DNA of 64,000 nucleotides, taken from the NCBI GenBank assembly GCA_963772445.1, contig CAVYXK010000015.1:310001-374000 (forward strand), read 5' to 3'. Origin of the DNA: CAVYXK01 sp963772445. GTDB taxonomy: Bacteria; Pseudomonadota; Alphaproteobacteria; Acetobacterales; Acetobacteraceae. Positions 1 through 9,275 of this stretch are shown here, in pieces (within the stretch, counting starts at the first letter, position 1; the number at the start of each line of letters is the position of its first letter). Under the pieces are notes generated by a model that did no database searches, had not been told where the DNA came from, and saw only the letters and a list, made by a program, of their open reading frames with translations. The position numbers and the translations under genes were made by a program.

Positions 1-576
1 CCGGTCGCGATCGCCGCTGTCGGCGAGGCGATGCTGCGGGTCGCCGGCCAAGTCGCGGACGGGGTCCGCCTGCATCCGCTCTGCTCGCGCGACTATCTGG
101 AGCAGGTCTGTCTGCCGCGGCTCGCCGAGGGGATGCAGTCCGCCGGCCGGCGGGAGAATTTCGACATCCACGGCGGCGGGTTCGTCGTCACCGGCCCTGA
201 CGAGGCGACCGTGGCCGCTGCGATGGAAACGGTGCGCGCACGGATTGCGTTCTATGGCTCGACCCGCACCTATCTGCCGATCCTGACGCTGCACGGGCTG
301 GAGGAGTTGGGGCAGCGCCTGCATCGTCTATCAGTCGAGGGACGCTGGCAGGAGATGCCGGCGCTCGTGTCCGACGACGTGGTGCGGATTTTTGCCGCTT
401 ACGGGACCTATGATGCGATCGCCGGTGAGATCGCGCAGCGTTTCGGCGGGGTGGCGGATTCGATTGATCTCGACTTCCCACCTGACACGCCGATCGAGGT
501 GCAGCGGAAGGTGTTGAGCGAGATCCACCGTATCCCGCACACGTTCACCGGCTTCGATACCGCTTGGGGCGACTGA
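1..576 (+). CDS. LLM-class flavin (F420-type) oxidoreductase, C-terminal part
   Basis: The reading frame is open from the first base and ends at a TGA at 574-576, so only the last 191 residues are present. The start shows an AAVGEAMLRVAGQVADGV-like segment followed by helices ending in a PHTFTGFDTAW-type tail, as in luciferase-like monooxygenases related to the TIGR03617 F420-dependent group. These TIM-barrel enzymes use FMN or F420 to oxidise small organic substrates. The substrate here cannot be told. No neighbour upstream is visible. Family assignment is from recognition of the sequence pattern and is moderately secure; F420 rather than FMN use is inference. Confidence 0.7.
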   Translation, partial: PVAIAAVGEAMLRVAGQVADGVRLHPLCSRDYLEQVCLPRLAEGMQSAGRRENFDIHGGGFVVTGPDEATVAAAMETVRARIAFYGSTRTYLPILTLHGLEELGQRLHRLSVEGRWQEMPALVSDDVVRIFAAYGTYDAIAGEIAQRFGGVADSIDLDFPPDTPIEVQRKVLSEIHRIPHTFTGFDTAWGD

Positions 577-638
577 AGGCACCCCCTCGACGCACTGGTC
601 TTGATGCGCCATGTCACGCTCACAAGCTTCGAGGGCCA

Positions 639-676
639 CCCTCCCCCATCCCCTCCCGCAAGGGGAGGGGTGCTGA
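639..676. repeat. intergenic palindromic C/G-rich repeat, copy 1
   Basis: A CCCCTCCCGCAAGGGGAGGGG hairpin-type palindrome lies between the oxidoreductase stop and uvrB. Similar units occur at about 3595, 8048, 10319, 22548 and 61487. Possibly a transcript-end hairpin for the upstream gene; there is no T-run. Confidence 0.6.
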
Positions 677-699
677 TTGGAGTCCGCCAGGAGTGCCTG

Positions 700-2892
<2,193 letters not shown>

Positions 2893-2899
2893 GCGGCTG

Positions 2900-3406
2900 C
2901 TATTTGAGCTGAGCGCGGATTTTGTCGAGGCCGGCGCGAGCGCAGGCCTCGTCGAGATTGCCGCCGGGTGCACCGGCGGCCCCGATTGCACCGACCACTT
3001 CGTCACCAACCTTGATAACCACGCCGCCGCCGAACAGGAGCAGGTGCGGCAGTTGGGTAAACAAGGCGGAGAAGCCGGGGACTGTCTTCGCCCGCTCGAC
3101 CAGCACGCTGGTATCGGTCTTGAACGAAGCGGCGGTGTACGCCTTGGCGTACGCGCTATCGAGCGTATGGCTGCCGGTGCGGTCGCCGCGCAACACTGCC
3201 TGGCGTACGCCATCGGCATCGACGATAACTGCGGTTTCGGCGTATCCCTGTTTGGCGCAGCTCGCGACGACTTCGCCGGCGGCCTGGTTGGCGAGCTCGG
3301 CCGACAGGCGATGGGTCATGAGCAGTCCTTCGGCCAGCGCCGGTGCGACAAGCAGGGTGCTGGTCAGAAGCAGGAGAGACGCCACTGCAAGCCAGGGCGC
3401 GTTCAC
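2900..3406 (-). CDS. GlcG/HbpS-type haem-binding (DUF336) protein with signal peptide
   Basis: A 168-aa protein read from a GTG start at 3406. Residues 1-25 form a signal peptide (hydrophobic ASLLLLTSTLLVAPALA, then AEG), so it is probably exported to the periplasm. The mature part has the DUF336/Haem_degrading pattern: paired VADGV/VGDEVVGAIG strands, AYTAASF, and the glycine-rich C-terminus GAAGAPGGNLDEACARAGL. Members bind haem or act as small-ligand carriers; the ligand here is unknown. The frame continues upstream to 3808 without a stop, but that stretch includes intergenic repeats and no family similarity, so the GTG before the signal peptide was preferred. Convergent with uvrB. Confidence 0.8.
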   Translation of the reverse strand: MNAPWLAVASLLLLTSTLLVAPALAEGLLMTHRLSAELANQAAGEVVASCAKQGYAETAVIVDADGVRQAVLRGDRTGSHTLDSAYAKAYTAASFKTDTSVLVERAKTVPGFSALFTQLPHLLLFGGGVVIKVGDEVVGAIGAAGAPGGNLDEACARAGLDKIRAQLK

Positions 3407-3594
3407 CCGGACTTGGCACGGCCGCGGACGGCGGCCTCCTTCACCACTCTCTCGCAAGTGCGCGGCATGTGGAAGAGGTGCATGGGGGGTGGGGTTTCCC
3501 GTTGTCGTGGGGATGCGGTCTGTTCTCATCACCGTCTCATTTCGCCGTGTGCGAGACAGTTGGAGCGTGGATATGCTGCCTCGCTCGAGAGGTT

Positions 3595-3642
3595 CTCTCC
3601 CCCTAACCCCGTCCCGCAAGGGGGGCCCACAAGGGGGAGGGG
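3595..3642. repeat. intergenic palindromic C/G-rich repeat, copy 2
   Basis: CTCTCCCCCTAACCCCG followed by CCCGCAAGGGGGG and AAGGGGGAGGGG: an imperfect palindrome of the same type as copies at 639 and 8048. It lies in the 311-base gap between the haem-binding gene and the 3718-4098 hypothetical. Nothing else was recognised in that gap. Confidence 0.55.
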
Positions 3643-3717
3643 AACCGGGACGAGAAGGCGCAGCGCATTGGAGGGTTGGCGGCCCTTCCGGGGAGAGGGC
3701 CGACGCCCCCGCGGGCT

Positions 3718-4098
3718 TCACGGTTGCTGTCGAGTGGCCTGGACGCGGAGCAGCATTCTGAGCGCACCTTGCGCCTGGCGCATCATGGCGTTGGCCTGGG
3801 CGCGGCATATCATGGCCCCGGATGGCGATGTCTCCGGTTCCTGTGCGATGCGCAGTAATTCTTTCACCTGGTCGGAGGCAGCGACGAAGCGGGCGGCGAG
3901 ATCGGCCTCGGCTGCGTTGGCCGGAGAGAGCGCGGCGATCCGGGCGATGGTGAATTGGTTCCGCAGGGCGATGTCTTCGGGGCTGTCGGTGCGCGGCGGG
4001 GGCAGCGAGAGGCAGGGCGTGCGGATGAGCTGGTAGCCCGCGTCGGCCGGGAGCTGGCCGGCGAGGGTGCGGCGGTTTGGGCGGGTGCTGGGTGACAT
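3718..4098 (-). CDS. hypothetical protein, 126 aa
   Basis: A complete ORF from ATG 4098 giving 126 residues. It begins MSPSTRPNRRTLAGQLPADA and ends in an arginine/glutamine-rich helix (CRAQANAMMRQAQGALRMLL). It is predicted mostly helical, with no signal peptide or membrane segment. I do not recognise the family. Codon use is ordinary for this GC-rich genome. An AT-richer stretch (GAATTATAGCGTTAATATTG) immediately upstream would suit a promoter. The left end of the IS at 4150 is only 50 bases upstream, so the element may have separated this gene from its native promoter region. Confidence 0.5.
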   Translation of the reverse strand: MSPSTRPNRRTLAGQLPADAGYQLIRTPCLSLPPPRTDSPEDIALRNQFTIARIAALSPANAAEADLAARFVAASDQVKELLRIAQEPETSPSGAMICRAQANAMMRQAQGALRMLLRVQATRQQP

Positions 4099-4229
4099 GA
4101 TGGAATTATAGCGTTAATATTGCTGCATGTCAAGCGTTACTTAGGCTTTTGTCGGTAGCACACGATATGTCCGGTTTAGGTAGCACACGATCTGTCCGGT
4201 GATGATGGGCTCCTTTGGAGGAGCCCTGA

Positions 4230-5411
4230 ATGCGCCGGTCGGAAGCCCTTCAGGGTGTGCGAGTGATCAAGTTCCGGAGCGTGCTGGACGGGTATGAATT
4301 GAGCGAACTCAACCAGTGCGAAGCGGCGGAGCTGCTTGGGATCAGCGAGCGGACATTCCGTCGTTGGCAACAGCGCTACGAAGAGGCCGGCGAGGCCGGT
4401 CTGCTGGACCGGCGGCTTGGCCGGGCGTCCGGGAAGCGGGTTCCGGTCGATCGGGAGGAGGAGGTCGAGCGGCTGTATCGTACGCGTTACAGCGGGTTCA
4501 CGGCGAAGCACTTTCACGAGCACCTGGTGCGCCGCCACGGTTTCCGCTGGGGCTACACGTGGACGAAGGTGTACCTGCAATCGAAGGGGCTTCTGGAGCG
4601 CGCCCCGCGGCGCGGCGCACACCGGCGCAAGCGGCCGCGACGGCCGTTGCCTGGGATGATGCTTCATCAGGACGGGTCGCGCCATGAATGGCTGGCGGGG
4701 CGGGAGGCGCTGGACCTGATCGTGACGATGGACGACGCGACGAACGTGATCTACTCGGCGTTTTTGGTAGCGGAGGAAGGCACGGAATTGACGTTCCAGG
4801 CTCTGCTGGAGGTGTTTGGCGCGCATGGCCTGGCACTGAGCCTGTATACGGATCGGGGCAGCCACTACTTCGTGACGCCCGAGGCTGGCGGCCCGGTTGA
4901 CCGGAAGCGGCTGACGCAGGTTGGGCGGGCGCTGGCGCATTTGGGCGTGGAGCACATTGCGGCCTACTCACCGCAGGCCCGTGGTCGTTCGGAGCGGCTG
5001 TTTCAGACGTTACAGGACCGCCTGATCAAGGAGCTGGCGCTGGCTGGGATCACGACGGTTGCGGAGGCCAACCGGTTCATTCGGGATTGCTACCTGCCGG
5101 CGCATCACGCCCAGTTTGCGGTGAAGGCGGAGCAGGAGGGATCGGCTTTCGTCGCAGTTGCTGGTGTCGATCTGCGGGAAATTCTGTGTATCCAGGAGGA
5201 GCGCCAGGTGGACCGCGACAACACGGTTTCGTGGCGACGGATGAAGCTGCAAATTCCACCCTCGCCGCTGCGTGCTCATTTCGTGAAGGCACGGGTGAAG
5301 GTGCGGCAATATCACGACGGGAGCCACGCGGTGTTCCACGGCCCGCGCTGCCTGGGACGCTATGACGCGCAGGGGGCGCTGCGGATGGCGGCGTTGGACG
5401 CGGCGGCATGA
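4230..5411 (+). CDS. ISNCY-type DDE transposase
   Basis: 393 residues. An N-terminal HTH (AAELLGISERTFRRWQQRYE) is followed by a second DNA-binding region and an rve-like catalytic core. Acidic residues fit DDE: D in VTMDDATN, D in LYTDRGSHYF, E in ARGRSERLFQTLQ. A C-terminal basic beta-rich tail follows. The start ATG at 4230 is preceded by GGAGGAG six bases upstream. The gene occupies most of the element at 4150-5641 and is intact, so the copy could still be active. Full length compared with similar single-ORF ISNCY elements. Confidence 0.9.
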   Translation: MRRSEALQGVRVIKFRSVLDGYELSELNQCEAAELLGISERTFRRWQQRYEEAGEAGLLDRRLGRASGKRVPVDREEEVERLYRTRYSGFTAKHFHEHLVRRHGFRWGYTWTKVYLQSKGLLERAPRRGAHRRKRPRRPLPGMMLHQDGSRHEWLAGREALDLIVTMDDATNVIYSAFLVAEEGTELTFQALLEVFGAHGLALSLYTDRGSHYFVTPEAGGPVDRKRLTQVGRALAHLGVEHIAAYSPQARGRSERLFQTLQDRLIKELALAGITTVAEANRFIRDCYLPAHHAQFAVKAEQEGSAFVAVAGVDLREILCIQEERQVDRDNTVSWRRMKLQIPPSPLRAHFVKARVKVRQYHDGSHAVFHGPRCLGRYDAQGALRMAALDAAA

Positions 5412-5429
5412 TCTCGCTTGGGTCCGGCT

Positions 5430-5481
5430 CGCCTGTGGATTTGTGGACAACGGAAGAGCGTTGCCCACAACTCCACAGGCG
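5430..5481. terminator. long hairpin inside the IS, downstream of its transposase
   Basis: Arms 5430-5452 and 5459-5481 pair over 23 bases with three mismatches around a six-base loop (GAAGAG). The left arm begins CGCCTGTGGATTTGTGG and the right arm ends CTCCACAGGCG. It starts 19 bases after the transposase stop, so it could end the transposase transcript. Each arm carries DnaA-box-like TGTGGA/TCCACA words; see findings. Confidence 0.6.
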
Positions 5482-5690
5482 CATCAGCAAAAGAAGGAAA
5501 TTGATTCATGGTTTGAAGAAGACAGTGGGGGCGTACCGTGCCCCGTCGCCAGCCGTTCTGTCCCTGCTCTTGCGAACAGACCGGAAACAAGCGGACAACT
5601 GATGTGCTACATAAACCGGACAACATAATTAGCTATCGACAGCGTTACTTAGGCTTTATCTGGAAGGCCCGCGCAGGACGACTGGGCCAA

Positions 5691-5781
5691 CCGTGGGTCG
5701 GAGCCCAGCGCGGCACCCTCACCCGCCGTGCCGCGTGCGGCGACAGGTGGGTTGAAGCCCGAAGGGCAGGCCTTGTTCTGC
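5691..5781. repeat. dispersed intergenic repeat, copy A
   Basis: The stretch ACCCTCACCCGCCGTGCCGC...GGGTTGAAGCCCG matches 12604-12689 (ACCCTCACCCGCCGCGCTAC...GGGTTGAGGCCCG) over roughly 70-90 bases with scattered differences. It is non-coding in both places and lies just after the IS right flank. Confidence 0.6.
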
Positions 5782-6345
5782 TTAACTGCCCCAAACTTCT
5801 GCTTCCGTCCATCCAAGTTCCTTGATCTCGGCTGCGCGCAACGGTGCCTCGGCGATCGAGAAGAATTCGTCGAGCTGCGGTGGCCGGACCGACGTACCGC
5901 TGAGCAGGGCATGCGCCTGGCCACGATGATGGATCTGGTGCTGGAAGAGGTGCAACAATAGCCGGTCGGCGCGCTCGCTCTGCACGCGTGTAATGCGATT
6001 CACGTGGATGATCTGGTCGGGTCCGGTTTCATCCAGCGACTCGCACCAGGCGATCAGCCGGCGATCAACCGCAGCTTGCTCGGTGTACAGCTCCGACACT
6101 GTCGGACACGGGATCGGATTCTTCCAAGCAGCCGGCCCGAGTGTGCCGCCTTCGAGCGCATCCACATAGAACCAGTCGATGACGAGAATGTGGTTGAGAG
6201 TCGCCTGAATCGAAGGGAAGAAGCTTGTTCGCGGCGCCTCGAATTCTGTCTGGGTCAGCCTGGCGCAGGCGGACAACAGGCGATGATTAGCCCAGGCATT
6301 GTTGTATGCCATGGCACGCAGGGCGAGCGGAAGCGACGCGGGCAT
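5782..6345 (-). CDS. DinB-family protein
   Basis: 187 residues forming the four-helix bundle of the DinB/YfiT-like superfamily. Putative metal-binding histidines are in LNHILVIDWFYVD and in the HLFQHQIHHRGQAHALLSG helix, the most diagnostic segment. Relatives include metal-dependent thiol transferases and stress-induced proteins of unknown substrate. Start ATG 6345, preceded on its strand by a purine-rich GGAGAC. It is divergent from the broken Cpt-like gene at 6391. The biochemical role is not determinable here. Confidence 0.85.
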   Translation of the reverse strand: MPASLPLALRAMAYNNAWANHRLLSACARLTQTEFEAPRTSFFPSIQATLNHILVIDWFYVDALEGGTLGPAAWKNPIPCPTVSELYTEQAAVDRRLIAWCESLDETGPDQIIHVNRITRVQSERADRLLLHLFQHQIHHRGQAHALLSGTSVRPPQLDEFFSIAEAPLRAAEIKELGWTEAEVWGS

Positions 6346-6390
6346 GCTTGTCTCCTATGCGCTCGTGATAGCGAAAGATGAAGGTCTGCC

Positions 6391-7096
6391 GTGGAACGTG
6401 CCGCTCGAATCGTCATTCTGAACGGGGTGGGTAGCTCGGGCAAAAGCTCGATTGCCCGAGCCCTGCAGGCGATTACAGCCGAGCCCTTCCTGCATGTCCA
6501 GATGGATACGTTCCTGGAGATGCTTCCAGAGCGCTACCAGGACCATCCGGATGGGCTGACCTTCACGACAATCGAGGAAGGCGGGAAGCCCTCGGTAGTG
6601 ATCAGGACGGGGCCGGTGGCGGAGCGGGCGTTTTGCGGCATGCGGCACGCCGTCGCGGCGATGGCGGCTCAGGGGAACAATCTGATCGTCGATGACGTGT
6701 TGATGGCTGCGTGAATCCGCGTAAATCTGGCGACGTTTCTGTTCCGACTTCGACGGTGAGGTCGGCGGAAGCCTCGGCAACTTTCGTGCCAAGTTTTCGA
6801 ACGTCGCCAGATTTGCGCGGATTCCCACCGCCATCGACAATGACGTTCTGGTGGGGCCGAAGAACGCGGAATATGCGGAGCTTCTCTCTGCATTCAAGGT
6901 CTTTCTGGTCGGCGTCTTCGCCCCGCTGGCGGTTCTGGAAGCGCGAGAGCGCGCGCGTGGCGATCGACTGATCGGCCTGGCCCGGTGGCAATACGACCGG
7001 GTACATCAGAATACGAGTTATGACGTTGAAGTTGACACGAGCCGTGCTTCCCCGATGGAGTGCGCGGAGCTGATCAAGAGTACATTTCGATTGTAA
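6391..7096 (+). pseudogene. chloramphenicol phosphotransferase-like kinase, interrupted
   Basis: The N-terminal part (6391-6714) has a Walker A NGVGSSGKSSIARALQ at residues 11-26, the HVQMDTFLEMLP acceptor-site segment and NNLIVDDVLM, as in Cpt/AAA kinases (PF07931). The frame then runs into a 112-bp inverted-repeat element (6713-6824) and stops. The C-terminal half resumes in another frame: AEYAELLSAFKVFLVGVFAP, LEARERARGDR and ARWQYDRVHQNTSYDVEVDT, ending at 7096. Both halves carry a version of the DDVL motif (VDDVLMA on the left, DNDVLVG on the right), so the junction is not a simple clean insertion. As read, the enzyme would lack its lid and C-terminal helices. Confidence 0.85.
6713..6824. 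mobile_element. MITE-like 112-bp inverted-repeat element
   Basis: Two 25-base arms, 6713-6737 (starting GAATCCGCGTAAATCTGGCG) and 6800-6824, are inverted copies with one mismatch. They enclose about 62 bases that contain a smaller CCGACTTC/GAGGTCGG hairpin. It has no coding capacity and sits inside the Cpt-like gene, which it breaks. A non-autonomous transposable element or a mobile palindromic repeat is the best reading. Confidence 0.7.
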
Positions 7097-7218
7097 ACGG
7101 CTTGTCTGCTGTCATTGCGTGGATGGACTGACGAGGCGAACCCCTCCCGCGGCCGTGTCGTCACGGGATCTGGAGATCGGCGAAGTGTCGAAGCCGGTCA
7201 CCAGACCGGCCGCCCAGC

Positions 7219-7962
7219 TCACGGCGTGCGCTTCTCGAGAAAGCCAGCGACCCGGCGTCGCTGCTCGTCCAGATGCGCTGGGCCCTTCCAGTCGCGCAGC
7301 ATCTCGGCCTTGGGCAGAAGATCGGCTAGTTCCAGCCCGATCGCCGCGGGATGCGGCGTATCGTTGCCGGGCAGCACCAAGGCGGGAACGGGGCAGGTCC
7401 GGGCGAAGTCGCGGCTCACGCTAAAGACGAACTCGCCGTCCCACATGTGCTGCCCAAAGGAACGCATCGCTGCCTCGTCCAGCTCAGGACGCGCTGCGCT
7501 CTGCTCTTTCGTCCAGTCGGCGAAGCTATCCGGGAAATAAGCTGGGAACTGCGGGTGCAGGCCGATCGGGTTCTGCAGCACCGCCGCACTGATCCGCTCG
7601 GGTGCGACCTCGCAGAGCTTGAGGCAGAAGCTTGAACCGATGCAGCCTCCGAGCGTGTGGCAGCGCTCGATGCCGAGATGACCCATCAGCGCGAGCTGGT
7701 CGGCGGCATAGGTGTGCCAGCCATGGTCGGCCGCGATCGCTCCGCGCGAGCGGCCGGCATTGCGCTGATCCATCGCCACCACGCGATAGTTTGCGGCGAG
7801 CGCCTGCGTCCAGTCGTTCCAGGCTCGGGGCGGGCCGCCCGGTGGGGCGTGCCACATCTCGATGCGCGAGCGCATGCCACCGGGGGAGAAGAGCAGCACC
7901 GGATAGCCTGAGCCGGATTCCTCGAAATAGATCTCGGCGTCGTCGCGCTTCAGGACAGGCAT
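7219..7962 (-). CDS. alpha/beta-fold hydrolase with Cys at the nucleophile elbow
   Basis: 247 residues from ATG 7962 (MPVLKRDDAEIYFEESGSG). The order of strands and helices is typical: LLFSPGGMRS oxyanion region, VVAMDQRNAGRS, nucleophile elbow TLGGCIGSS, then PALVLPGNDTPHP and the catalytic-histidine region KGPAHLDEQ. The elbow has Cys where most family members have Ser, as in dienelactone hydrolase-type enzymes, so a thiol nucleophile is inferred. The frame is open further upstream, but that part crosses a palindromic repeat. Downstream of pgk on the same strand (44-base gap), so it may be at the end of the tkt-gap-pgk transcript. Substrate unknown. Confidence 0.82.
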   Translation of the reverse strand: MPVLKRDDAEIYFEESGSGYPVLLFSPGGMRSRIEMWHAPPGGPPRAWNDWTQALAANYRVVAMDQRNAGRSRGAIAADHGWHTYAADQLALMGHLGIERCHTLGGCIGSSFCLKLCEVAPERISAAVLQNPIGLHPQFPAYFPDSFADWTKEQSAARPELDEAAMRSFGQHMWDGEFVFSVSRDFARTCPVPALVLPGNDTPHPAAIGLELADLLPKAEMLRDWKGPAHLDEQRRRVAGFLEKRTP

Positions 7963-8005
7963 GGCGGGCTCGCTTTTGGCGGCACGAGCGGCAGGGGCGA
8001 CTGCT

Positions 8006-9268
8006 TCAGGATTCTGGTTCGCTACTGGTTCCTTGCCTCGCTCCCGGCGCCCCCTCCCCCTGCCCCCTCCCGCAAGGGGAGCGGGAAAGCGCGGCGACGC
8101 CGGGCAGGGTTTTGCCCTCCAGCCATTCCAGGAATGCGCCGCCGGCGGTGGAGACATAGCTCAGCCGATCGAGCACCCCCGCATGGCGCAGAGCGGCAAC
8201 GGTGTCGCCGCCGCCTGCCACGCTGCGCAGTCCGCCGCCCTCCGTCGCCGCCGCGACCGCTCGCGCGAACGCCGTCGTGGCGGCATCGAAAGGCGGAGTC
8301 TCGAAGGCGCCGAGCGGGCCGTTCCAGACCAGCGTCTTCAGCGCCTGCAATCGGCGACCCAGCGCCGACACGGTCTTTGGCCCGACATCCAGGATCATGC
8401 TGTCGGCCGGAACGGCGGTGACCGGCACGGTGCGCGTCGGCACGTCGGGCTGCAAAGCAGTGGCGACCACCGCATCTTCCGGCAACATCATCTCGCAGCC
8501 GGCAGTCTTGGCGCGCTCAAGTATCTCCAGAGCGGTGGCATGCATGTCGGCTTCCTGCAAGGACCGGCCCACGGCGTGCCCCTGTGCCGCCATGAAGGTG
8601 TTGGCCATCGCGCCGGCGATCATAAGTACATCGACCCGCCCAACCAGGTTGCCGAGCAGTTCGAGCTTGGTGGAGACCTTCGCACCGCCTACCACCGCGG
8701 CCACCGGGCGCGCCGGATGCCCGAGCGCGGAATCCAATGCTTCGAGCTCTGCCTGCATCAGCCGGCCGGCATAGGCGGGAAGCAGATGCGCCACGCCTTC
8801 CGTGCTCGCATGCGCACGATGGGCAGCCGAGAACGCGTCGTTGACGTAGATTTCGGCGAGCTTCGCCAGCTCGGCGGCGAAGGCCGGATCATTCGCCTCC
8901 TCGCCCGGGTGGAAGCGGGTGTTCTCCAGCACCGCCACGGCGCCGCTGCTTAGCACCGAAACTGCCTGCTGCGCCGGAATGCCGATGCAGTCCTCGGCAA
9001 AGCGCACACGCATGCCCAGCACTCCACCCAGCGCCCTCGCGACGGGGGCAAGCGACAGGGAAAGCACGCGCGTGCCCTTCGGGCGGCCAAAATGACTGCA
9101 TATGATCAGCTTCGCGCCTTTGCCCGAGAGCTCGCGGATCGTCGGCGTAAGGCGCTCGAGCCGCGAGAAATCGCTGATCTTACCGTCATGCACCGGCACG
9201 TTCAGGTCGGCGCGCATCAGCACGCGCCGGCCGGCGACCTCCACGCCATCAAGCGTCCGGTACGCCAT
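8006..9268 (-). CDS. pgk: phosphoglycerate kinase
   Basis: Pgk transfers phosphate between 1,3-bisphosphoglycerate and ADP in glycolysis and the Calvin cycle. Substrate-binding RADLNVP lies near residue 20, SHFGRPKG and VLENTRFHPGEE follow, the nucleotide-binding GGAKVSTKL is central and GGGDTVAAL is near the end. Start ATG 9268 (MAYRTLDGVE) lies eight bases after the gap stop; an in-frame ATG at 9289 would overlap gap. The protein is 420 aa, about 20-25 longer than usual: the tail after LPGVAALSR reads SPCGRGQGEG, which is translation of palindromic repeat copy 3. The native stop was probably lost. Confidence 0.95.
   Translation of the reverse strand: MAYRTLDGVEVAGRRVLMRADLNVPVHDGKISDFSRLERLTPTIRELSGKGAKLIICSHFGRPKGTRVLSLSLAPVARALGGVLGMRVRFAEDCIGIPAQQAVSVLSSGAVAVLENTRFHPGEEANDPAFAAELAKLAEIYVNDAFSAAHRAHASTEGVAHLLPAYAGRLMQAELEALDSALGHPARPVAAVVGGAKVSTKLELLGNLVGRVDVLMIAGAMANTFMAAQGHAVGRSLQEADMHATALEILERAKTAGCEMMLPEDAVVATALQPDVPTRTVPVTAVPADSMILDVGPKTVSALGRRLQALKTLVWNGPLGAFETPPFDAATTAFARAVAAATEGGGLRSVAGGGDTVAALRHAGVLDRLSYVSTAGGAFLEWLEGKTLPGVAALSRSPCGRGQGEGAPGARQGTSSEPES
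8048..8088. repeat. palindromic C/G-rich repeat, copy 3 (inside pgk 3' end)
   Basis: CGCCCCCTCCCCCTG then CCCCTCCCGCAAGGGGAGCGGG. Same family as 639-676. It lies within the extended pgk reading frame and encodes SPCGRGQGEG on the minus strand. Confidence 0.6.
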
Positions 9269-9275
9269 GCGGGCG

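Larger units (their letters stand above)
4150..5641 (+). mobile_element. IS1202-like (ISNCY) insertion sequence, complete, 16-bp target duplication
   Basis: Imperfect terminal inverted repeats: the left end at 4150 reads TGTCGGTAGC...TGTCCGGTTTA, and the right end (reverse complement from 5641) reads TGTCGATAGC...TGTCCGGTTTA, followed in both by GTAGCACA and a second TGTCC block. The 1492-bp element encodes one DDE transposase. The 16 bases GCGTTACTTAGGCTTT occur directly on both sides (4134-4149 and 5642-5657), a long target duplication. Long duplications are a known property of the IS1202 group of ISNCY elements. Boundaries come from the repeats plus duplication; the family name is inference from transposase type and duplication length. 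Confidence 0.85.

Noticed and set aside
1..576. Idea that the oxidoreductases at 1-576 and 56512-56983 are duplicates
   Set aside because: Both are luciferase-like but their aligned C-termini differ throughout; different subgroups.
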